A DNA stretch of 35,610 nt from Phycisphaerales bacterium UBA6054 (GTDB taxonomy: Bacteria; Planctomycetota; Phycisphaerae; Phycisphaerales; UBA1924). This document shows, piece after piece, positions 1 to 8,317 of this stretch (positions are counted from its first letter, which is position 1; the number at the start of each line of letters is the position of its first letter). The translations under genes were made by a program, and so were the position numbers. The notes beneath the pieces were generated by a model. The model did not search any database. It saw nothing but the letters and a program-made list of their open reading frames with translations, and was not told where the DNA came from. The stretch is taken from the NCBI GenBank assembly GCA_002429045.1, contig DIYM01000064.1, positions 1 to 35,610 on the forward strand, read 5' to 3'.

Positions 1-51
1 AACGCAGAGCCGACGCGATCGGCCCGGTCGCTCCCGCCGATCCCCGGCCCG

Positions 52-825
52 ATGCCCGACCCGGTCGCGCCGGAGCCGGCGCGGGAGAAGGACCTGTTCG
101 GTCGCGAGCCGGTGGGCCGTCCCGATTGGTCGCACCGCAAGGGCGAGCCGCGGGTGTTCGCGCTGATCTGGATGCTCTACCTGATGGGCGTGACGATCCT
201 GATGTTTTCGTCGTTCGTCAACGCGGTCTCGATCTCGCCGAGCATCACCCGCCCGGCCGGCGTGCGCATGTTGCTGGCGACCGCGCTGGGGCTGGCGCTG
301 CTCTGGCCGGCGATCCGGCTCGCCCAGCGCCCCAGCCAACGCCCGGTGCGTCACGTGCTTCGAGATCTCTTCGTGCTGCTGGTCCCGGCGCAGGCGGTCA
401 TCTGGCCGCACGCGATGGGGGTGCTGGCCGGCTGGAGCTTCGAGGTGCTGGGCGCGATCAGCGCGGCGTTCCTGGCGTGGGGGCTGGTCGTCGGGGGTGT
501 GATCGCGATGGCCGATTCGCAGATTTGGCGCATCCCGAGGCCGGTCTGGATGGGCGCCATCCTGGGCGTCGTGTTCGCGGCCCCGCTGCTGGGGCTGGTG
601 GTTCCCGAGCCCGCGGCAGGCCGCGCGGACACGCCGCGGCCCGGGTGGATGCTCTCTCCCGCGACCACCGTGCTCGAACTGACCCGAGACCGGTCGGCGT
701 CCGGTTCCCTCGATGCCGTTCAGACCGGGCACTGGCGCCTGCTCGGCGCGATCGCGTGCGCGGGCGGCTCGCTGCTCCTGCTGTCGCACGCGTGCGAGGT
801 GGCGGTGCGCCGGCGTCACCCCTAG
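52..825 (+). CDS. Predicted multi-pass membrane protein of unknown function (start uncertain)
   Basis: A 257-residue protein read from the first ATG. After a charged, proline-rich N-terminus of about 35 residues, four to six hydrophobic stretches follow: roughly residues 37-60, 70-90, 105-125, 132-155, 165-185 and 228-248. It is therefore probably an integral inner-membrane protein. I recognise no family, catalytic motif or metal site. The frame is open back to base 1 and no Shine-Dalgarno precedes the ATG at 52, so the true start may lie to the left of the window. The gene runs in the same direction as greA, 70 bp upstream, and could share its transcript. The rejected alternatives in other frames are much more charged and arginine-rich. 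Confidence 0.72.
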   Translation: MPDPVAPEPAREKDLFGREPVGRPDWSHRKGEPRVFALIWMLYLMGVTILMFSSFVNAVSISPSITRPAGVRMLLATALGLALLWPAIRLAQRPSQRPVRHVLRDLFVLLVPAQAVIWPHAMGVLAGWSFEVLGAISAAFLAWGLVVGGVIAMADSQIWRIPRPVWMGAILGVVFAAPLLGLVVPEPAAGRADTPRPGWMLSPATTVLELTRDRSASGSLDAVQTGHWRLLGAIACAGGSLLLLSHACEVAVRRRHP

Positions 826-895
826 GATCTGCATCCGCGCGCCGGCCCGATCGTGTCGGCCGTCCCGCGCCACGCCCCCACGCGGAGGACGACCC

Positions 896-1360
896 ATGAA
901 CGTCATCACACCCGACGAAAAGGCCAAGCTCCAGGCCCGGCTCGACGAACTGGTCGCCAACCGCCCGATCATCACCAACCGGATCGCCGAGGCGCGCGAG
1001 TTGGGCGACCTCAAGGAGAACGCCGAGTACCACGCCGCCCGTGAGCAGCAGGGGCTCGAGGAGGCCGAGATCCGCCGGCTCGAAGAGCGTCTGTCGTCCG
1101 CCCAGGTCGTCGACGACGCCCGCATGGCCGACGGGGTCGTCTTCATCGGGTCCACCGTCCGCATCAAGGAGGTCGGTGACGACGAGATCGAGACCTATCG
1201 CCTCGTCGGGGAGATCTCCGAGGACGACACGGGCGACGTGGTCGAAGTCACCGCGACCAGCCCCTTCGGCGAGGCCCTGATGAAGGCCCGCGTAGGCGAG
1301 ACCGTCCGTGTCAACGCGCCCCGCGGCGTCAAGCGGTTCGAGATCGTCGAGATCCTCTGA
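896..1360 (+). CDS. greA: Transcription elongation factor GreA
   Basis: A 154-residue protein, close to the usual GreA length of about 158. GreA rescues backtracked RNA polymerase by inserting its coiled coil into the secondary channel and stimulating transcript cleavage. The N-terminal half is the antiparallel coiled coil. Its tip carries the conserved acidic stretch around GDLKENAEYHAAREQQ (about residues 38-53), which supplies the Mg2+-coordinating acidic residues. The C-terminal half is the FKBP-like globular domain, with the typical ending SPFGEAL...G(E/D)TV...P.G...FEIV.I. The start was fixed at ATG 896 because GGAGG lies 7 nt upstream (884-888) and residue 1 matches the family N-terminus. 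The same frame is open further upstream, but that reading lacks family similarity. Confidence 0.96.
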   Translation: MNVITPDEKAKLQARLDELVANRPIITNRIAEARELGDLKENAEYHAAREQQGLEEAEIRRLEERLSSAQVVDDARMADGVVFIGSTVRIKEVGDDEIETYRLVGEISEDDTGDVVEVTATSPFGEALMKARVGETVRVNAPRGVKRFEIVEIL

Positions 1361-1427
1361 CCGCCCCCTCGGCGCCGCGCCCGCCCCAACCCCGAGAAAA
1401 CCGGACCGGGCGACTCCCAAGAAAACC

Positions 1428-1449
1428 GTCATCCCCGGCACGGGATGAC
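1428..1449. repeat. Inverted repeat upstream of the DUF4097 lipoprotein gene
   Basis: Perfect 8-bp arms GTCATCCC (1428-1435) and GGGATGAC (1442-1449) enclose 6 nt. A smaller repeat, GTACG-CT-CGTAC, follows almost immediately. The hairpin lies between greA and the lipoprotein gene, with its 3' end 36 nt before the ATG. No T-run follows it on the plus strand, so it is not a classical terminator. It may be an operator or a leader hairpin of the downstream gene. The 8-mer GAAAACCG occurs twice just upstream (1396-1403 and 1421-1428). Confidence 0.35.
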
Positions 1450-1485
1450 CGGTACGCTCGTACACAACCACGCAGGGAGTCACTG

Positions 1486-2406
1486 ATGCACACGCTGACC
1501 CGACGAATCGCCGTCCCCGTCCTTTCCGCCGCCACGCTGCTGGGGCTGACCGCCTGCGGGCAGCACGGGGGGTCTTGGTACAGCACCCCGACATACACCG
1601 AAGACCGCGCGATGACCGTCGCCCACGTCGCGGGGACCGGGCTGAGCGTGATCAACGCCAACGGCTCGGTCTCGGCGGTCCGGGACGACGCCCGGGTCGA
1701 CGACGTGCTCGTCGAGGCCCGGCTGTACTCGTACGACACCGAGCGGCTCGCGTTCGCCAGGCTGCTGGCGACCCGCACCGGCGACGGGACCCTCGATGTC
1801 CGTGTCGAGTGGCCCGGCGAGGGACGCCAGAAGAACGAGGGAGCAACCATCCGCGTGTACCTGCCCGACGCGGACGGGGTCGAGGTCCGCACCAGCAACG
1901 GATCGATCACCACGGAGAACCTCTCCGGGCACGCGAATCTCTCGAGCAGCAACGGCAAGATCACCGCGATCGGTCACAACGGCGAGTTGGTCGCCGGGTC
2001 GTCCAACGGCTCGATCCGCGCCGAGGCGGTGTCCGGGCCGATCGATGTGAGGACCTCGAACGGATCGGTGGTGATCGAGCACGCATTGGCGCCGGTCCGC
2101 GTTGAGACCTCGAACGGCTCGATCGCGATCCAGACCGCCGACAGCAACCCGGGGCCGGTCCGCGCACGCACATCGAACGGCCGTGTGAACCTCGACCTGG
2201 GCACCGGCTTCGAGGGGCTGCTGCGGATCAGCACGTCGAACGCGAAGATCAACGTACGCGACGTGCAGCACGCCCGGCTCGTGGAGTCGTCCAAGAACTA
2301 TGTCGAGTTGCGGGTGGGCGACAGCGACCGCGAGAGCACGGTCCGGACGTCAAACGGCTCGGTCCGCGTGAAGGGGACCGAGCCGTCTGGATCAATCGCG
2401 GATTGA
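1486..2406 (+). CDS. DUF4097-type beta-repeat lipoprotein
   Basis: A 306-residue predicted lipoprotein. The signal peptide ends in the lipobox LTAC, with the lipidated Cys near residue 25. The mature part is a run of short repeats around 'TSNGSI' spaced about 17-25 residues apart (ANGSVSA, TSNGSITT, SSNGKITA, SSNGSIRA, TSNGSVVI, TSNGSIAI, TSNGRVNL, TSNAKINV, TSNGSVRV). This pattern is typical of DUF4097 / putative-adhesin proteins that fold as a right-handed beta-helix. Their biochemical function is not established, and many sit near envelope-stress or sigma-factor genes. The start is supported by AGGGAG (1474-1479) 6 nt upstream. The product is probably anchored to a membrane and faces the periplasm. 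Its 3' end converges on the LolA-like gene, 35 bp away. Confidence 0.88.
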   Translation: MHTLTRRIAVPVLSAATLLGLTACGQHGGSWYSTPTYTEDRAMTVAHVAGTGLSVINANGSVSAVRDDARVDDVLVEARLYSYDTERLAFARLLATRTGDGTLDVRVEWPGEGRQKNEGATIRVYLPDADGVEVRTSNGSITTENLSGHANLSSSNGKITAIGHNGELVAGSSNGSIRAEAVSGPIDVRTSNGSVVIEHALAPVRVETSNGSIAIQTADSNPGPVRARTSNGRVNLDLGTGFEGLLRISTSNAKINVRDVQHARLVESSKNYVELRVGDSDRESTVRTSNGSVRVKGTEPSGSIAD

Positions 2407-2408
2407 CA

Positions 2409-2426
2409 CCGGTCGGATTCGACCGG
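2409..2426. repeat. GC-rich hairpin between two convergent genes
   Basis: Perfect 7-bp arms CCGGTCG and CGACCGG enclose the loop GATT. The repeat sits 2 nt after the stop of the DUF4097 gene and 15 nt before the stop of the convergent LolA-like gene. Its place suits a bidirectional transcription end, but no clear T-run follows on either strand, so termination is an inference. Confidence 0.4.
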
Positions 2427-2441
2427 CTTGGTCTTGGCGTC

Positions 2442-3263
2442 TCAGCCGTCCTTCTCGGCTTCGACCAGGGCCTTGATCTCGGAAGGCAGTTCGAACGCGT
2501 CGTCCTCGACGGTGTTGATCTCGGCCGAGGTGATCGTCATGATCATCTTCTGAGGCCCGAGCGACGTGACCATTTTGGTGGGCATCTGCATCCCGCCGAA
2601 CTCTTTGTACTCGGACATCACCGTGGTCACCTCGATGGCGCCCATCGGGGTTTCCTGGTTGCTGACCTGCCCGACCATCAGACCGCTGGTGATATCGAAG
2701 AACTCGATCTGCTGGTCGCCGTCTTCATCGATCAGCGTGATCTTGTGGGCTTTGCGTCCCTCGAAGTTCACTTCGCCCGAGTACTCGATCGTCTCGTAGA
2801 GATCGCGGTACTTCATCGCGATGGTCGGGTCGGCCTGGGCCTTGAGCGTGTCGACCTCCTCCTCGGTCATCAGGCGGGGGCCGGTCATCGGATCGCTGCT
2901 CCATCCGACCGTCCCGTCGAAGCCCGAGCGGGTCATGCCGAACCCGGGCAGGTCCATGGTCATCGAGACCATGCCGGGGACCTTGCTCATCATGGTCATC
3001 TGCCCGGTCATGCCGGCCATGGGGATCTCCATGGTCCCGACGATCTTGGTCGACTCGATCGACTTGATCATCTCCTCGCCGCCGAGTGTCTCGATGTAGG
3101 CATCGATGATCCCAAGGGCCTTCTCGTCGTGCTTGGTGTCGTCGGTGACGGCCGCGCCGACGCCGGTCTCGATGGCGAGCGCGGGGCTCGCTACGCCGGC
3201 GAGCCCGACGAGGCACGCGGCTGCGCCGAGCACGAGACGCCGTTTGGTGTTGCTGAGAGTCAT
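2442..3263 (-). CDS. Secreted LolA-like (outer-membrane lipoprotein-sorting-like) protein
   Basis: A 273-residue protein with a clear Sec signal peptide. Basic residues near the start are followed by a hydrophobic core, with likely cleavage after ASPALA near residue 29. The mature part opens with a helix (EKALGIIDAYIETLGG, about 47-62) and continues as alternating beta strands with many Met-rich hydrophobic patches (PMAGMTGQMTMMSK). This resembles the half-barrel LolA/LppX-like fold that binds acyl chains. The family assignment rests on general pattern only. GGAGG lies 7 nt before the ATG. The gene starts 16 bp after the end of the S41 peptidase gene on the same strand, so the two are almost certainly co-transcribed and may act together in the periplasm. 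Confidence 0.82.
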   Translation of the reverse strand: MTLSNTKRRLVLGAAACLVGLAGVASPALAIETGVGAAVTDDTKHDEKALGIIDAYIETLGGEEMIKSIESTKIVGTMEIPMAGMTGQMTMMSKVPGMVSMTMDLPGFGMTRSGFDGTVGWSSDPMTGPRLMTEEEVDTLKAQADPTIAMKYRDLYETIEYSGEVNFEGRKAHKITLIDEDGDQQIEFFDITSGLMVGQVSNQETPMGAIEVTTVMSEYKEFGGMQMPTKMVTSLGPQKMIMTITSAEINTVEDDAFELPSEIKALVEAEKDG

Positions 3264-3279
3264 GGGTGTTCCTCCGTGG

Positions 3280-4740
3280 TTAGTTGGACGCCTGCGTCGT
3301 CGCGGCGGGTTGGTTCACGATCCATCGCGCCGCCTCACGCAGCGGCGCGTCGATGCCGTCGAGCAGATCGTCTCTGCGGATCGGCACGCTGAAATCGACC
3401 GGCACGCCGTCGCCTTCGAGGCGCGTCCCGTCGCTGTTGGTGTAGTCGGCGATCGCGTGCAGGAGCACGTCGCCCGACGGCAGTTTGGTCATCGCGGCGG
3501 GCAGCGCCATCCCGGCGCTGGGCGAGCCGAATGTCTTCGCCCGCTCGATCGCACGCATGCCCCCGGCCCAGACCTCGCTCGTGCTGGCGCTCGTGCCGTC
3601 CTGGAGCATCGCCACGGGCCCGGTGAACGGGGCCAGCCGTTCGCCGCTCCGGGTCACCACGATCGGCTCGGCGTTGAACTCGAGCTTGGCCCCGCGCATC
3701 TGCATCGTTCCCAGATTGGACTTTTCTGTCACAAAGAAACGGGTCAGGGCCCCGGACATCGCGCCCACGCCGCCCGGGTTGCCCCGCAGATCGACGATGA
3801 TGCCGTCGGCGTCCTGGTACTCGACCATCGCGGCCTCGAACTGGGCCATGATCGGGATCATGAAGATGTTGAACGCGATGTACCCGATCCGCGTCTCGTC
3901 CGACCCGACCTCCTCGGGCGTCAGCCAGCGGTGGGTCAGATGGGTGCTCATCGGGGGCAGGTTGCCGAACTTGACCATCTGTCCGGGCGGGGTCTCACGC
4001 TCGAGTTCCAGCACGACCTCGCGGTCGTTCGCATCCAGGAACGAGACGGGCACCGTCGAGCCGGTCCGCCCCGACATCACCATATCGAGCGTCTGCTTGA
4101 CATACAGCCCGCCCATGTCGTCGCCCAGCGCAGAACTCAGGCTCGCGATCGTCTGCCCGATGTCCCGGTCGCGGACCTTGGTCATCACCCATCCCATGCC
4201 GACGCCCGCGTCGTCGCCCGGGCCGCCCGGGCGGACTTGGGTGACCAACGCCCGGCCTTCAACCACGCGGAGGGTCAGCCCGAGGTCGCCCCGCCCGGCG
4301 CCGTCTCCCGTGGAGACTTCCGCGGGACCGTCGGCGGCGTCCTGCTCGCTGGCCTCGGCGGCGATGGCGTTGGGATCCACCGCTTCGGGGATCACCCCGA
4401 AGTGGCTCTGGTTCAGACGCCCGACCATCTCGTTGATCAGGGCCCGGCTCTGGGACAGCGTGCGGTTCTGCTCGGCGCGGGGGCGGAGTTCCTCCCGCAG
4501 CGCGTCCCAGTCCACGCCGTTGTAGCCCGTGTCGTAATGCGTGTCACGCACGAGTTCCCACGCCTTGTCGAAGTCGGCGAGGTACGCGCCCGGCTCACCG
4601 ACCGGCTCGGTCGGCCCCTGGGCGGACGCCCGAGACCCGGCCGACGCCCCTCCGGCTCCCGAGCACGCCCACAGCCCCCCGAGCCCCGCTCCCGCGATGC
4701 CGACCATCGCCAGCACCCTTCCCGCACGATTCAGACGCAT
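3280..4740 (-). CDS. S41-family (C-terminal-processing/tricorn-like) peptidase, predicted lipoprotein
   Basis: A 486-residue predicted envelope protease. The N-terminus has a signal sequence ending in a lipobox-like LWAC (Cys near residue 26). A helical region (residues about 50-120) precedes a PDZ-like region (about 145-255) and then the S41 catalytic core, with IIVDLRGNPGG (about 312-322) and the nucleophile loop DGTSASTSE (about 378-386). In CtpA/Prc enzymes a Lys in an 'EKTFG' segment completes a Ser-Lys dyad. Here GSPSAG occupies the equivalent place, as in the tricorn/IRBP-like S41 branch, so a different partner residue is likely. ATG 4740 was chosen because AAGGG lies 8 nt upstream; TTG 4746 would sit only 2 nt from it. 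It is the first gene of a two-gene unit with the LolA-like gene. Confidence 0.9.
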   Translation of the reverse strand: MRLNRAGRVLAMVGIAGAGLGGLWACSGAGGASAGSRASAQGPTEPVGEPGAYLADFDKAWELVRDTHYDTGYNGVDWDALREELRPRAEQNRTLSQSRALINEMVGRLNQSHFGVIPEAVDPNAIAAEASEQDAADGPAEVSTGDGAGRGDLGLTLRVVEGRALVTQVRPGGPGDDAGVGMGWVMTKVRDRDIGQTIASLSSALGDDMGGLYVKQTLDMVMSGRTGSTVPVSFLDANDREVVLELERETPPGQMVKFGNLPPMSTHLTHRWLTPEEVGSDETRIGYIAFNIFMIPIMAQFEAAMVEYQDADGIIVDLRGNPGGVGAMSGALTRFFVTEKSNLGTMQMRGAKLEFNAEPIVVTRSGERLAPFTGPVAMLQDGTSASTSEVWAGGMRAIERAKTFGSPSAGMALPAAMTKLPSGDVLLHAIADYTNSDGTRLEGDGVPVDFSVPIRRDDLLDGIDAPLREAARWIVNQPAATTQASN

Positions 4741-4840
4741 GCACAATCCCTTCGATCAGCCCGGTTCCCGCTGCGGCTTCGGCCCAGCCGGGGAGGCGAT
4801 TCATAGTAGATCGCTCCGGAGTCATAACGGCGATCGACTG

Positions 4841-5536
4841 TTAGGCTGCGACATCACCCAGATCAGGGTGTGTCTGGGCGGCGGGTGCCCCTCGGGCGGC
4901 GCCGGGGTCAGAGGTCTCCGCAGGCCCGGGGTGCGGGCTCACCGGTGGGGTCCGCCCGCCCCACGCCGCGGCGTGGACCCGCATCACCCAGACGGGGAAC
5001 CGGGCGTGGGCACGCCGGACCGATCGCCCCGCCCGGGCGTAGTACGCCGCCTGCCCGCCCTGAACGAGCCAGGCGAGCAGGATGATGCCGGCGCCCACCC
5101 CGTAATGGGACATCGCGGCGACGCGTTGGACGGTCGAGTCGAGATCGCCGCCCAACTGACGGAGCCCTGGCGTATCCAGCCCGTCGATCGCGGGAACCGG
5201 CGCGAGCAGGCGGGAGACTCCGTACGCGGACAGAACGAACGCGAGCGCGATCTGGTTGCGTGCCAGGCGTCCGAACCCGAGCGGGTCGACGGCGCGGACA
5301 TCCGCGCGGAGCGTCCGCTCCCGCCACCCGATGACGACCAGGGCGATGACGAGCGCGATCCCGAACCCCGACCCGAGCGTGAACGGGAGGAACGCGATCC
5401 CGCCGAGCATGATCGCCAGACCCGAGAACCCCGCGACTCGGTCGGCTTTGCGCGCCGTCCGCAGCGCCCGCCCGGCGGCGGCGATCTGCGCGAAATGCCC
5501 GGCGTGGAGCGCCGGCGGAGCATCGGTCGGGGTCAT
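4841..5536 (-). CDS. Predicted membrane protein of unknown function
   Basis: A 231-residue protein with about four hydrophobic segments: roughly residues 35-52, 57-72, 95-110 and 143-160. A basic helix with RRAHARFPVW follows, then a low-complexity tail rich in Pro, Ala and Gly (about residues 195-231). No family or catalytic motif is recognisable. No Shine-Dalgarno precedes the ATG, so the start is uncertain, though the frame begins with a natural hydrophilic cytoplasmic stretch. The S41 peptidase gene lies 100 bp downstream on the same strand, so the two may be co-transcribed. The opposite strand across this gene is also open, as expected in GC-rich DNA, but its product looks non-natural (very rich in Arg, Pro and Asp). 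Confidence 0.66.
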   Translation of the reverse strand: MTPTDAPPALHAGHFAQIAAAGRALRTARKADRVAGFSGLAIMLGGIAFLPFTLGSGFGIALVIALVVIGWRERTLRADVRAVDPLGFGRLARNQIALAFVLSAYGVSRLLAPVPAIDGLDTPGLRQLGGDLDSTVQRVAAMSHYGVGAGIILLAWLVQGGQAAYYARAGRSVRRAHARFPVWVMRVHAAAWGGRTPPVSPHPGPAETSDPGAARGAPAAQTHPDLGDVAA

Positions 5537-5715
5537 GCAACGTCTGTCGTCCGATCGGGGCCCGCCCTGAGGGCTGATCCGGTTCTCCGTCGATCCGATG
5601 GGCTTTGGCCGGGTGTTTGGCGTGACCTTGGGGGTCGTGAGGGCGGTACGCCACCACCGAGCGGGCCCGTTCGGGAACCAACCGCTACACTCTGGCAGGG
5701 GACGCGCAGGACTCT

Positions 5716-6627
5716 ATGGACGTTTCGATCTTTATCCCGGTCTACAACCGCGTGTCGCTGACGCGCCGCTGCGTGGACTCGCTGTTCGAGACCCTGCCCG
5801 ACGGCATCGAGGCCGAGGTGTTCGTCTATGACGACCGATCGAGCGACGCGACGCCCGAGTTCCTTGAGACGCAATCGCACCGCGTGATTGGGATGCGTGG
5901 GCGCGACCGGGGCTCCTTCGCCAAAAACAACAACACGATGGCGAAGCGCGCGTCCGGCAAGCACTTCGTGCTGCTCAACAACGACACCGTGCTGACCGAG
6001 CGGTGGCTGGAGCCGATGCTCGAACTGGCCGACGAACCCGGTGTCGGGGTGGTCGCGAACTGGCACACCGTGCCCGGCGCGACCACGGTCAACCACGCGG
6101 GGGTCGTGTTCGACGATCAGCACCGGGACCGCCGACTGTACGAGGGTCTGGACCTGAGCGACCTGACCCGCGCGCGGCGTCCCCGGGAACTGCAGGCGGT
6201 CATCTTCGCGTGCTGCGTCATCCCGGCCGACCTGTACCGGTCGATCGGCGGGCTCGACGACTCGTACCGGACCGGGTACGAGGATCTCGAGTTCTGCTTC
6301 CGCGCCCGCGGGCTCGGGCGGGCGGTGGTCTGCACCGGCGCGTCTGTGATCGGCCATCACGGCGGATCGTCCCCGCGCCGATTCGAGACCGACACGGCCA
6401 ACCGCAGGCTGTTCCACGAGCGTTGGGACGGGCGGATCGAGCCCGATATGCTGCGTCACGCCCGCGAGGACTCCGTGGACTGGCCGAACGAGACCATGGC
6501 GTACCGCGTGTGCCGGAGCGTGTGGAGGGCCCCGGTCGCCCAGGTCGTCATGGGGCCCATGCTCAAGACCGCCCTGGGGGCACGGGCCCGGCAGGGGATG
6601 CAGCGGCGTCTGACAAAGCTCCCTTGA
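5716..6627 (+). CDS. GT2-family glycosyltransferase
   Basis: A 303-residue GT-A-fold glycosyltransferase. The N-terminus VSIFIPVYNR is the first nucleotide-binding strand. VYDDRSSD (about residues 37-44) and LLNNDT (about 88-93) provide the acidic nucleotide-sugar and metal site. GGLDDSYRTGYEDLEFCFR (about 178-196) is the 'ED' acceptor/catalytic region common to rhamnosyl- and related transferases. The sugar cannot be told from sequence. CAGGA lies just before the ATG. Its stop codon overlaps the start of the sulfotransferase gene (TGATG), so the two are translationally coupled. A cytoplasmic or membrane-associated enzyme building part of the surface glycan is likely. Confidence 0.94.
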   Translation: MDVSIFIPVYNRVSLTRRCVDSLFETLPDGIEAEVFVYDDRSSDATPEFLETQSHRVIGMRGRDRGSFAKNNNTMAKRASGKHFVLLNNDTVLTERWLEPMLELADEPGVGVVANWHTVPGATTVNHAGVVFDDQHRDRRLYEGLDLSDLTRARRPRELQAVIFACCVIPADLYRSIGGLDDSYRTGYEDLEFCFRARGLGRAVVCTGASVIGHHGGSSPRRFETDTANRRLFHERWDGRIEPDMLRHAREDSVDWPNETMAYRVCRSVWRAPVAQVVMGPMLKTALGARARQGMQRRLTKLP

Positions 6628-7439
6628 TGGCGCCACGCCTGCCCATCCTGATCGCGGGGTTGCCCAAAACCGGCACGACCGGGCTCTTGGCGGCCGTGCA
6701 TGCGGCGGTGGGCGGGAAGACCGCGTTCGAGCCCGCCAGCTACCGGCAGGTCGAGGATTCGCCCCGGACGCCCTCGGTCGTCAAGATCATCTATCCGCCG
6801 CACGAGACCCGGACGCTGGCGGAGGTCATGGGCGACTATCGCGCGTTCCCCAGGCGTGTCTGGATCGTGCGGGATCCGCGCGACCAGTTGGTGTCGATGT
6901 ACCTCTACACCTGGTTCAAGCCGCACGGGATGCCCGCGCACCGGTATCGCACCGCGCTCGGCCTTGTCCGGCGCAAGCAGGAGGGGGAGCGGATCCCCTT
7001 CTCCCGCATGCTGATCGAGACCTTCAGCAGCCCGGACACCTACGTGCACGAGAGGGACTACCACCACCGGCGGATCATGTCCTTCTTCGACGGCGACCCG
7101 GGGGGCGGCGTGCATCTGTTCCGCTACGAGGATCTCGTGGGCTCACGCTTCGACGGGCTGTCGGCGTACCTCGGGGTTCCTGTGTCGGCCAAGAGTGTGG
7201 ATGATCGGCACCGCCGGGTGGTCCGGACGAAATCGTCGGGCGGCTGGCGTGCGTGGTTCGAGCCCGAGGACGAGGCGTTCTTCAGGCCGCTGTTCGAGCC
7301 GTACATGCGGGCGACCGGGATCGCCCAGGATTGGGAGACGACCGACGAGACCCCCGACCCGGCCCACGGTTCGAGGTACATGGAGTGGCTGTGGGAGGGC
7401 GCCGAGGGCGCCAAGCCCTCGGGGGCGGGCGTCGGTTAG
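6627..7439 (+). CDS. PAPS-dependent sulfotransferase (sulfotransferase domain protein)
   Basis: A 270-residue protein. The N-terminal GLPKTGTTGL (residues about 9-18) matches the 5'-phosphosulfate-binding loop of sulfotransferases. RVWIVRDPRDQLVSMY (about 76-91) matches the 3'-phosphate-binding region with its conserved Arg and Ser. The enzyme should transfer sulfate from PAPS to a hydroxyl, and the glycan made by this locus is the obvious candidate acceptor. The start ATG overlaps the stop of the preceding GT2 gene by one base. The frame is open further upstream inside the GT2 gene, but that stretch is only a shadow reading. The 3' end overlaps the convergent GT2 gene by 4 bp. Confidence 0.92.
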   Translation: MAPRLPILIAGLPKTGTTGLLAAVHAAVGGKTAFEPASYRQVEDSPRTPSVVKIIYPPHETRTLAEVMGDYRAFPRRVWIVRDPRDQLVSMYLYTWFKPHGMPAHRYRTALGLVRRKQEGERIPFSRMLIETFSSPDTYVHERDYHHRRIMSFFDGDPGGGVHLFRYEDLVGSRFDGLSAYLGVPVSAKSVDDRHRRVVRTKSSGGWRAWFEPEDEAFFRPLFEPYMRATGIAQDWETTDETPDPAHGSRYMEWLWEGAEGAKPSGAGVG

Positions 7440-8317
7440 TCGGGCCGGTCCGCCGGCCCGAACACGCGCCCGATCGGGTGCGCGTCGGCGTCGGCGTCCC
7501 AGAACGCCGAGCGTGAGCGCACGAAGCGGTCCCAGTACGCCGGCCAATGCATCGGGTGGGGGCATCTCGGGTTCTGGGCGCCGCCCCGGATCATGGCGGC
7601 GTACGCGTCGATCGCGCGAGCGCACTCGGACCCGAGCAGCCCCCGGACGGACTCGGTGGTGTTCGACTCGTGGATCCGGTAGCGCATCAGCCTCTCGCGC
7701 ACCAGCACCGGCTCGGTCAGCGCGGTGGCGCGGATCAAGAAATCCCAGTCGTGGGCGAACCGCTGGTCGCCGAACCCGCCGAGCCGGTCGTAGAGCGCGC
7801 GGGTGAACACGAAGTTCCCGCTGGTGACCGAGAAGTTGTGCGTCAGCAGCGCGAAGCCGACGGTCGGTTCCGACTCGGCGGCACCGAGGGCCTGGCGGTA
7901 CCAGATCGACCACGCGTGGTCTTGCCCGACCGCGTCGCCCGCGGCGTCGATGAGCGTCAGCTCGCTGAACGCGATGGCGTGCTCGGGCCAGTCGACGCCC
8001 GCCAGCATCGACGCGAAGCGTTCGGGCTCGTAGAGATCGTCCGAGTTGAGGACGGCGCACACGGGCGTGTCGAGCTCGCGCATGCCCCGTGCGATCGCGG
8101 CGTGGGCCCCGGCGTTCTCCTGCCGGATCAGGCGGGCGGCACGCCCGGGGAACTCCGCGAACGCGCCCTGGATGACATCGGGCGACCCATCGGTCGAGCC
8201 GTCATCCACGACGACGAGCTCGACGCCATCGATCGTCTGGCCGAGCACGGAACGGACCGCGTCTCCCACGAACCGCTCGTGGTTGTAGCTCGGGATGACG
8301 ACTCCGATCCGCGTCAT
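7436..8317 (-). CDS. GT2-family glycosyltransferase, last gene of the glycan operon
   Basis: A 293-residue GT-A enzyme. RIGVVIPSYNHERFV (about 3-17) and ELVVVDDGSTDGS (about 33-45) form the nucleotide-binding half. AVLNSDD (about 88-94) is the DXD-type metal site, and RFAHDWDFLIR (about 186-196) is the acceptor-side acidic motif. The second-half segment YRIHESNTTE (about 214-223) is often seen in this subfamily. The start ATG overlaps the stop of the giant fusion gene by 4 bp (ATGA, 8314-8317), so translation is coupled. The gene's own stop overlaps that of the convergent sulfotransferase. Sugar specificity is not predictable. Confidence 0.94.
   Translation of the reverse strand: MTRIGVVIPSYNHERFVGDAVRSVLGQTIDGVELVVVDDGSTDGSPDVIQGAFAEFPGRAARLIRQENAGAHAAIARGMRELDTPVCAVLNSDDLYEPERFASMLAGVDWPEHAIAFSELTLIDAAGDAVGQDHAWSIWYRQALGAAESEPTVGFALLTHNFSVTSGNFVFTRALYDRLGGFGDQRFAHDWDFLIRATALTEPVLVRERLMRYRIHESNTTESVRGLLGSECARAIDAYAAMIRGGAQNPRCPHPMHWPAYWDRFVRSRSAFWDADADAHPIGRVFGPADRPD

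Noticed and set aside
3106..4806. A 566-codon plus-strand frame opposite the S41 peptidase
   Set aside because: The minus strand has a signal peptide, lipobox and S41 motifs with a good ribosome-binding site; the plus frame has none of these.
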